64,000 nucleotides of DNA, taken from Nectonema munidae (Eukaryota; Nematomorpha; Nectonematoida; Nectonematidae). The notes beneath the pieces were generated by a model, which worked only from the letters and a program-made list of their open reading frames with translations, ran no database searches and was not told the origin of the DNA. Positions 57,243 to 64,000 of the stretch are shown one piece after another. Numbering within the stretch: the stretch's first letter is position 1; every line of letters begins with the position of its first letter. The stretch covers positions 62,001 through 126,000 of the forward strand of contig JAUIRK010000730.1 of assembly GCA_030549495.1 (NCBI GenBank), in the 5' to 3' direction. The translations under genes were made by a program, and so were the position numbers.

Positions 57243-60209
57243 ATGAATTGGATATATTACTTTCTAATGGTTGACGAATCATTCGATTTAACAGATTTGC
57301 TTTTTGATAATTATGATAAAAGTTATGATGTTCATTTACATAAATCTGATATTTTAAAATTAAATGAAGATAAATCTTCTGATTTTTTCAATTTTAACAT
57401 ATTATCAATGAATGTTCAATCTATTCGAGCAAAATTCAATCATATTGAATTAATGTTAAAACAATTAAAAAGAAACAATGTTTACATTGATGTCTTAGCC
57501 TTGCAAGAAACTTGGATGTTGGATGATATTACATATAATATACCTGGTTACATGTTTTTTTCTCAACCGAAGAGAATTTCACAACATGGAGGCTTATGCT
57601 TTTTCGTTAAAGAACAGTATAAAGTTGACATTTTTGATAGTGAATTTTCGTCAAATCTTTATGAAGTTTTTTCCATTAGCATAACTTCTGGTTTTTCAAA
57701 TATTTTATCTTTTCACAATATTTACCGATTGCCTCTTTTTGGTAGCGATCATATGGATGAATTTTTTGAAAATTTTCAAACTTTTTTGATGAAAAACAAA
57801 CACAATAATAACACATCAATTATTCTTGGTGATTTTAATATTAACCTCCTCGAATATAATAATAATAATTATTCTTCCTTTTTTTTGAATTTGCTTATGC
57901 AACACCATTTCGTACCTTCAATCACCAAACCAACGAGATACCAAGCATTTACATTGATAGATAATATATTTGTATCAAGTGAGAAAAAATTTAAGGGATA
58001 CAATATACAAACATCCTTTTCAGACCATATTCCAATTTTTACAACCATTGAACATAGCTTTCGTAATCAATTGCATAAAAATCAGAAATCTCCCAGAGTC
58101 ATATTTGATAAGAGTTTTTTTCAGAATCTATTACGTTCAATTTGTTGGTATTTTCCAAGTGAGTCTGATCCAGAAAATATGATTTACACAATTAATCATT
58201 GTTTAAGTTATTGTGCTAATCAGGCTAAAAAAGTACAAAAAACGAAAAATTTCAATAAGTATAAAGAAAGATTTGCTGAATGGGCAAATGAAGAATTATT
58301 GACTCTAATAAAGAAAAGGGATAAAGTATTTTTTAAAATTAAAAGAACCCGTGAATATAAAATAAATTATGATCTAAAAAATCAACATACTCACTTTTGT
58401 CAACAAGTAAAGCAGATGACGAGAAGTTTAAAAGAAAAATTCTATGCACGATTGTTTGAAAACAAAAATAGCAAAGAAGTCTGGAAGAATATTAATAAAT
58501 TGATTAAAAAGAATGAAGATTCATCTTTAATTCTAAAAGATAATTCTCAAATCATAAATGAACAAAATCTATGTGATTTCATAAATAATTCATTTATTAG
58601 CCGTGTACCTCAATCATCTTTTTCTGAAATGAAAAATTACATTCCTTTTCAAAGTTCGAAGTTTAGACTTGAAGAAATCACTCTGGAGGAAGTGCTCATT
58701 GCCATTAAAAATTTGAAAAATAGTAAAAGTGAAGATTTTTATGGAATTTCTTCTTATCACCTAAAACTCATTGAAAATGAAATAGCATATCCACTATTTT
58801 TAGCTTTTAATTCGTGCATACAAAATTCACTCTTTCCATCATGTCTCAAAATTAGTAAGTGCATACCTGTCTACAAAAAAAAAGGTAAGAGACACGACAT
58901 CAACAATTATCGTCCAATCTCTTTGATTAGCATAATTTCAAAACTTTTTGAAAAAATTATTCTCAAGCAATTAATTCATCATTTTGATCAAAACAATCTC
59001 TTCAATTCAAAGCAGTTCGGTTTTAGGAAAAATTCTTCTACTACGTTTGCACATTCATTTTTCTTGACATCAATTTATGAATATCTTGATTCTGGAGATG
59101 ATATTTTAGCATTGTTCCTAGATTTATCGAAAGCTTTCGACTCAGTATCACATGAAAAACTTTTATTCAAGCTGGAAAAGTATGGATTTGATGAAAGAAC
59201 TTTGAAATTTTTTAAATCATATTTGTCATTCAGAAAACAAGCAGTGTTTGCGAATGATAGTTATTCAAATTTGATTCATGTATCCAGAGGAGTACCTCAG
59301 GGTTCTGTTTTGGGTCCCTTCCTTTTTTTAATTTATATTAATGACATATTTCAATCAAACGCTTCGTTAGAGTTTTTAGCTTTTGCTGATGATTTGACTA
59401 TTCTTATACCTTATTCATTTCTCCTAAATGTTTCTCTGGCTCAGAATAAAACAATTGAGTCTGTTTATAGAGAAAATGTCAATAAAGTTTTTGGTTGGTG
59501 TACAGTGAATGAACTTGGAATTAATAACTCTAAAACTGTTCATATGTTTTTTTCTAAGAAAAATGCTCAGCCTACCTTCTTGAAAAATCTCAATTTGCAT
59601 TTATCAGTATCTCATAATTATTTAGGTTTAATCTTGAGTGAAAAATTGAATTGGAATCTACACATTAAACACATTTGCACTAAAGTTAGTATTGTAATTG
59701 GTATTTTATATCGATTCAGATCACTTCCATCGAAAATTAAACTGGATATATATAGATCACTAGTTTTGCCTCATCTTTCCTATAGTTTGGTCAATTGGGG
59801 CTTTGTGGACCTCTCAAGTTTGCATACTCTTCAAAAAAAATGCATAAGATTGGTATCCAATCTGACATTCCGAGCGCATACTCTTTCAATTTTTAAAAGT
59901 AACAACTTGCTCAATATAAAAGAAATTTATATCAAACAACTTTGTATTGTGGCTTGGAAATTTTTTAATGGATATTTGCCTGTGGCCATAAGCAATTTTT
60001 TCACATTCAATCACGATTCAGAACGTTTTTCCCCAAGATATATATATAATTTGCAGATACCATCATATCGCTTGAAATCCACGCAGTCAAGTTTGAAATT
60101 TCGTATAACTAAAATCTGGAATGAATATTTGCAAGATTTTCAAATTATGAATGTTTCACTTTCAACATTGAAAAGACGCCTGAATGAATATTTATTGAAA
60201 CAAGATTGA
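57243..60209 (+). CDS. LINE ORF2: APE-type endonuclease and reverse transcriptase, open
   Basis: 988 aa without interruption. Endonuclease motifs: NILSMNVQSIRAKFNHIE near residue 55; LALQETW near 87; ILGDFNINLLEY near 200; SDHIPIF near 260. Reverse transcriptase: NNYRPISLISIISKLFEKII near 558; QFGFRKNSSTTFAHSFF near 592; LFLDLSKAFDSVSHEKLL near 624 (motif A); SRGVPQGSVLGPFLFLIYIN near 680; FLAFADDLTILI near 712 (motif C, FADD). No RNase H domain is seen. The start could be at 57243 or at an ATG at 57267 that overlaps the ORF1 stop. It nicks target DNA and copies its own RNA. Clade (CR1 or Jockey group) is not settled by eye. Confidence 0.92.
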   Translation: MNWIYYFLMVDESFDLTDLLFDNYDKSYDVHLHKSDILKLNEDKSSDFFNFNILSMNVQSIRAKFNHIELMLKQLKRNNVYIDVLALQETWMLDDITYNIPGYMFFSQPKRISQHGGLCFFVKEQYKVDIFDSEFSSNLYEVFSISITSGFSNILSFHNIYRLPLFGSDHMDEFFENFQTFLMKNKHNNNTSIILGDFNINLLEYNNNNYSSFFLNLLMQHHFVPSITKPTRYQAFTLIDNIFVSSEKKFKGYNIQTSFSDHIPIFTTIEHSFRNQLHKNQKSPRVIFDKSFFQNLLRSICWYFPSESDPENMIYTINHCLSYCANQAKKVQKTKNFNKYKERFAEWANEELLTLIKKRDKVFFKIKRTREYKINYDLKNQHTHFCQQVKQMTRSLKEKFYARLFENKNSKEVWKNINKLIKKNEDSSLILKDNSQIINEQNLCDFINNSFISRVPQSSFSEMKNYIPFQSSKFRLEEITLEEVLIAIKNLKNSKSEDFYGISSYHLKLIENEIAYPLFLAFNSCIQNSLFPSCLKISKCIPVYKKKGKRHDINNYRPISLISIISKLFEKIILKQLIHHFDQNNLFNSKQFGFRKNSSTTFAHSFFLTSIYEYLDSGDDILALFLDLSKAFDSVSHEKLLFKLEKYGFDERTLKFFKSYLSFRKQAVFANDSYSNLIHVSRGVPQGSVLGPFLFLIYINDIFQSNASLEFLAFADDLTILIPYSFLLNVSLAQNKTIESVYRENVNKVFGWCTVNELGINNSKTVHMFFSKKNAQPTFLKNLNLHLSVSHNYLGLILSEKLNWNLHIKHICTKVSIVIGILYRFRSLPSKIKLDIYRSLVLPHLSYSLVNWGFVDLSSLHTLQKKCIRLVSNLTFRAHTLSIFKSNNLLNIKEIYIKQLCIVAWKFFNGYLPVAISNFFTFNHDSERFSPRYIYNLQIPSYRLKSTQSSLKFRITKIWNEYLQDFQIMNVSLSTLKRRLNEYLLKQD

Positions 60210-60465
60210 ATCAATTTTGTGATGATTTAATATAATTTGATTTTTTTATTTAAATTTTTTTAATATCAATTTCATTTTTAACTATGTTTAATTGTTGATT
60301 TAACATTTATTTAACATTTATGAACAATTAAAAAAATATTTTAATGTTTTTTTTAGTATTTCTGTTACGGTCTTCTGACCCTTGAAATACAAGCATATTC
60401 TCAAATGTGAAATTTTTTTTTATGAGATTATTTTATGCTAATAAATTCTTCTTCTTCTTCTTATA
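60210..60465 (+). repeat. LINE 3' UTR and (TTC)n tail
   Basis: A/T-rich 3' UTR ending with ATGCTAATAAATTCTTCTTC. A short-repeat 3' terminus, rather than poly-A, is common in CR1/Jockey-type LINEs. Confidence 0.6.
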
Positions 60466-61074
60466 CTATTTCACTATTAGTGTTCATTGATTTATTCTGA
60501 AAAAAATATATTAAAAGTTAATGTTTTCTTAAATAATAATTATTTTACTTGTTTCATTTCTTAATTCTTTTTAGCTTAAATAAGAAAAAACTTAGAACAA
60601 AACTATTACAAATTTTTCTTACCAGGATAATTGGAAATTTTATGGCCTAATTTTTGACAAAAGTAACATTTTCTTTTTTAAGGTGGTATTGTTAATCCTT
60701 AATTAAAAAAATTAAGTACAATGCATAAAAAAAGAAAAGCGTACACGTAAATTATTACACGTATTTGGTGCTAGATTTTGAATTCCATCTTAAATAAAAA
60801 ACATTCATTATTTAGGTATAAATTTAATAACAATTAATCTTTTAAAAATTATTGGTGAAGCTAAAATAAGCTGCGGATTTTTGCTAGAAAAAGAGCGCCA
60901 TTTTTATCTCCTAAAATGGGAGAATGTTTTCCATTTTTTCTAAAATTTTCTTTTTTCAAATTATTGTAATTTTCAAGGTTTATTTCATTTTCTATCCTAA
61001 AACTATCCAAAATATCAGTTTATATCATATATAGTTTTTTTCACTTGCAACGCGAATAGCAGCAATATGTTTTT
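60466..61074. other. A/T-rich intergenic, nothing recognised
   Basis: No coding region or repeat ends are supported. Confidence 0.35.
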
Positions 61075-61960
61075 TTGCAGACTGTGAAAAGCCAGCATTA
61101 TGCAAGCCAGTTATTTTTTCTCAAAAATAAAATAATTTTTGTTTCAGTTATGATTTTTCTTAAGAACTTTTTTGGTACAAAAAAAGAAAATGAAAACTAT
61201 GCTAGTAATATAGTCAATGATTTTAATCTAGTGAGTTCTTTCAGTGGATTGCCCATATGATGACCAATCTTCAAAGATTTTACTTCCTTCTCCACAAAGT
61301 AGTGTATTATTTGTAAATGATAACATTTTTTTTGAATAGTTTTTTAAATGATCATACTTATACTTCAAAATTTTCTACTGATAAAAAAGATTCTCCTTTG
61401 AATATATCTACTTTTTTAACAATGAAAACATGGCTTGATTTTGTAGTCAGTTCTGTAAATTTTTTGGAGAAATTTCCTTTAGAATGTAAAGAAAGTTTGT
61501 GTTTCATTTTAAAAGGGAAAGATTTTTCCAAGAATAAATTTCACGATAATTGTGGTGCATGGCACAAAAATTCTACCAAAAGTTTTATATATAAAGTAAA
61601 TGATGATAATAGCCTTTCTTGCTATAGGGAGAAAAACCGTAATATACCAAACTTGATTAATTAAAAGATATTCAAAATTAAAAATAAACAATAATTATCA
61701 TCAAAGAATTTCTTATTTTCAAAATCCTCCATTTTTCGATAAAGATTTGTAAAGTGTAATTACATATGAATATTTGGGTTCATTTCCTGATAATATTCCC
61801 TATAATAATTTGTAAAACTCTATTCCTTTTGTAAAAACTAACCATCAGATATCAAATTCAACCCAAAGTGTAAGAGAAATCTTTACAAACTCTCTTATAG
61901 ATCAAAGCGCTCCAAGAGACTCAAAATATATTAAAAATTTGTAATATAATATCAAGAAAA
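61075..61960 (+). pseudogene. Unassigned coding-like fragments, probably old transposon
   Basis: Plus-strand patches have protein-like composition. 61317-61661 includes TMKTWLDFVVSSVNFLEKFP and FHDNCGAWHKNSTKSFIYKV. An open but unrecognised stretch near 61760-61940 reads PFVKTNHQISNSTQSVREIF. The 'D..C..WHK' segment resembles a Cys/His block found in some transposon-encoded proteins, but I cannot name the family. Confidence 0.25.
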
Positions 61961-64000
61961 ACGAAAACCCTATTTTTTCAAGGTTTCTGACGAAATTCAA
62001 CTTTAAATAAACCTAGTTTCATCAAAATATGATTTTGTTAAGCACTTTTTTTCATCCCAATTAAAACCGCCATGTTTCATTTTATATACGGACTTTCAAA
62101 TGGAAGATTTTATTTATAAGTTAATCGCACGTTCAATATCAGTCCCTGTTTTTTTTGACAAATTTTGTGTTCCAAGAGAGGTGTATTATAAATAAAAAAA
62201 AACATCCGATTATTCTAGGATCCATGTGTATTCATTAGGATGGAAATGTTGAAACCTATTTATCTTTTTTTCAAATTTTTATTCAAAGTTAATCGATAAA
62301 AAGTTTGTAATAGGATGTGATGAAAAAAAGCTATAATTAAGGCTTTGATAATAGCATTTCCCCAATCAACGATTGCTCTATGTACAAGATATATCAAAAA
62401 TGATCTTGTAACTGCTGGCACACGGATGATAGAATCACTTTTTGTTTTTACTCTCTCCGTGTTTACCTCCACTCACTACTTGAAAGGTTTCTTCAAGATC
62501 TCCTAGTTAGAAAATCTTCCATGCCAGTGGGCAAAAAGACGAAGAAAAGTATCCACTAACAAAAGGGTTGCCGCTACTCAGTGGAAGGTAGGATTCGCCC
62601 AAAATTCTACACGACAAACTCCAGAACAATTTTTTGATGATGTTTCTGCTTGTGATCAGGCCTTGCACTTCTGATTCGTCACCTCGAAAGAAAAATTCTT
62701 GAAGATAAATCGTTTTCCGCATCCTTTGCCCTCCAATGCTTCAAATATTCAGATCCTTTCCTCGCACGGTTACCTCCAAGCAGGACGAGACCCTATGCAA
62801 ACTCTCAGAACAAACAGTAATTACTTTTGGGGATCTGGCTCAAATGGCAGCTTCGCAATACCGTCAAATGCCAACAAAAAACAACCATCAATCAGAGAAA
62901 ATTCCTGAGAAGTCAAAACACTCAAATCGTCATGACACTTGCACAATATTGCTGTTTTTCCCATTTTTTGTCGTGTGTATATTAAACCTTGTGTATACTA
63001 TACCAAGGACCTTTTTAGAGCCGACACCATAACACTTATTTATTACTTTAATGATATGTTCAATAAAGAATCATTATTTCGTTATTAATCAAGAATAAAG
63101 AAGTATTGGTTTTATGGATTCACTATAAAGTTTTTGAACAAAAATAAAGTCCTTTACAAAGAGTATTAATACCTCTGCCCCTAATTGGATAAAAATCAAA
63201 AATTTAACCTTAGAATATCTTCGAATTACTTTTTGTAATAGTACAAAATATAGATGCAAGTCTTGATTTTAATATTTTTTTATTGTTCAATAATTTTGTT
63301 TTATTTTCTTAATGCTTATTTCAAATAAAAGATTTTGAATTTTCTATTTTTAAATGATATAACCGCAGATTATCCCAGTGTTCCCTAATAAAAAGTAAAA
63401 ATTATATTTTCATGTTTAGACTTATATTTTGAAATTATATCAAAAAAAACTTAATAGTTAAAGACATCAACCTTAATGAACGATTCACACCTGCACAGTC
63501 GCTAAACATTTGTGTCCTCCTGCCTGCCAATAAAAGATGCAAATTTCGTTAAATGAAATTGATTTACTCACTCTTAGAAGATAATATATCTATATTTCCC
63601 ATTAAATATATTCTTCTTTCCTGGCTCGATGTTGCCTAATTTCAAGCTTCATTCGGTTGATCCTAAAACCAAAATTGAATTTAAAAGTTGATTTTTGTAT
63701 ATACCATTAGAAACTATGCACAAGTTAAAGAGTTAAAAATATAAATTACTTTTAAACTTTAGCATTTTGTGCTTCAGAGATGGATTCTAAAAAATTTAGA
63801 ATACTTTTAATTAAAATTGTTAATCACGTTTGTAGCTCATTGTGCTGCTGAATTCTAATTTAAAAAATGTTTTATATTTTCTTATAACTCATTCGTAGTT
63901 TATCTCTTAGGAGTCTAATAATGTGAAAAATCGTGTTAAGACGTTATAATTATTCAATCGTATGAAAGTTTTTGAACACATCGGCAAAACCTTTTTTCAA
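61961..64000. other. Window end, nothing recognised with confidence
   Basis: A locally more G/C-rich patch at about 62340-63000 holds overlapping open frames on both strands (62260-62472 -, 62507-62722 -, 62699-62908 +, 62736-63032 +). None has a domain I recognise. The base-composition change suggests inserted or formerly coding DNA. Confidence 0.3.

Larger units (their letters stand above)
52945..57274 (+). pseudogene. LINE ORF1: PHD-like finger, coiled coil, three CCHC knuckles; interrupted
   Basis: Starts MSEGEYKDAGTYKCSQC. The Cys/His pattern (CSQC, CDNC, CFDC, HWHCTEC) is PHD-like. A one-base excess in a T-run near 53075-53080 shifts the frame before HWHC. A coiled-coil-like stretch (IKEIFDIVKDLKSQIDEQNS then IIKKLSEQVEEL) follows. 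Two more homopolymer-linked shifts lie near 53312-53325 and 53380-53388. The frame then runs to TTAA at 53727-53730, where the piggyBac element enters, and resumes at 56937 in the same frame. The last part has three zinc knuckles (CSNCLKLGHFKSLC, CSLCGDKDHEYTNC, CKNCKDKGMQADHHPFSKEC) and ends at 57274. Role in the family: nucleic-acid chaperone and RNP component. Confidence 0.75.
52850..60465 (+). mobile_element. CR1/Jockey-group LINE, near full length, with piggyBac insertion
   Basis: The element consists of ORF1 (52945 on, interrupted), ORF2 (57243-60209), a 3' UTR of about 240 bases and a (TTC)n 3' terminus at 60447-60462. Without the 3202-base piggyBac and one TTAA it would be about 4.4 kb. 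ORF1 and ORF2 overlap by 32 bases (57243-57274), as in other two-ORF LINEs. The 5' boundary is set only approximately; no target duplication was confirmed. Confidence 0.8.

Overview
The window looks like nuclear DNA of an arthropod, probably a crustacean and plausibly a caligid copepod (sea louse). The species guess is inference; what the sequence shows is very A/T-rich DNA, many introns of about 50 bases with GT..AG ends, one conserved animal gene spread over 30 kb, and a dense mixture of transposons. Nothing suggests a prokaryote: there are no operons, no Shine-Dalgarno sites and no CRISPR array.

Two host genes are supported. On the plus strand, 4798-6456 is an intronless gene for an AMP-forming acyl-/coumarate-CoA-ligase-like enzyme of 552 aa. 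On the minus strand, 45960 down to 16281 is a complete pumilio (PUF RNA-binding) gene. I could join 18 coding exons in consistent phase into one 1210-aa frame, with all eight PUF repeats and their RNA-contact residues in the canonical UGUANAUA-type order.

Almost everything else that can be recognised is mobile DNA. 0-4 kb: a tRNA-type SINE and two minisatellite-like arrays, one of which recurs at 48.5 kb. 6.7-12.1 kb: decayed LINEs and a pogo/Tigger-type MITE. 13-45 kb: the pumilio introns carry TTAA MITEs, a mariner (DD37D) relic, a Tc1 relic, two dead piggyBac relics, a dead Tigger relic, several hAT pieces (one with an exact 8-base target duplication and a LINE nested inside it), LINE scraps, a MITE with near-perfect 31-base ends, and long hairpins. 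46.9-52 kb: a hAT relic, the second minisatellite-like array and a decayed minus-strand LINE.

The most striking region is 52.9-60.5 kb. A CR1/Jockey-group LINE with an open 988-aa endonuclease/reverse-transcriptase ORF is interrupted in its ORF1 by an apparently intact 3202-base piggyBac element. That element has an exact TTAA duplication, matching ends with a piggyBac-like asymmetric terminal layout, a higher-order tandem repeat, and a two-exon 547-aa transposase with the DDD residues in place. Removing it in thought at the TTAA puts ORF1 back in frame across the site. From 60.5 kb to the end I see only weak, unassigned fragments.
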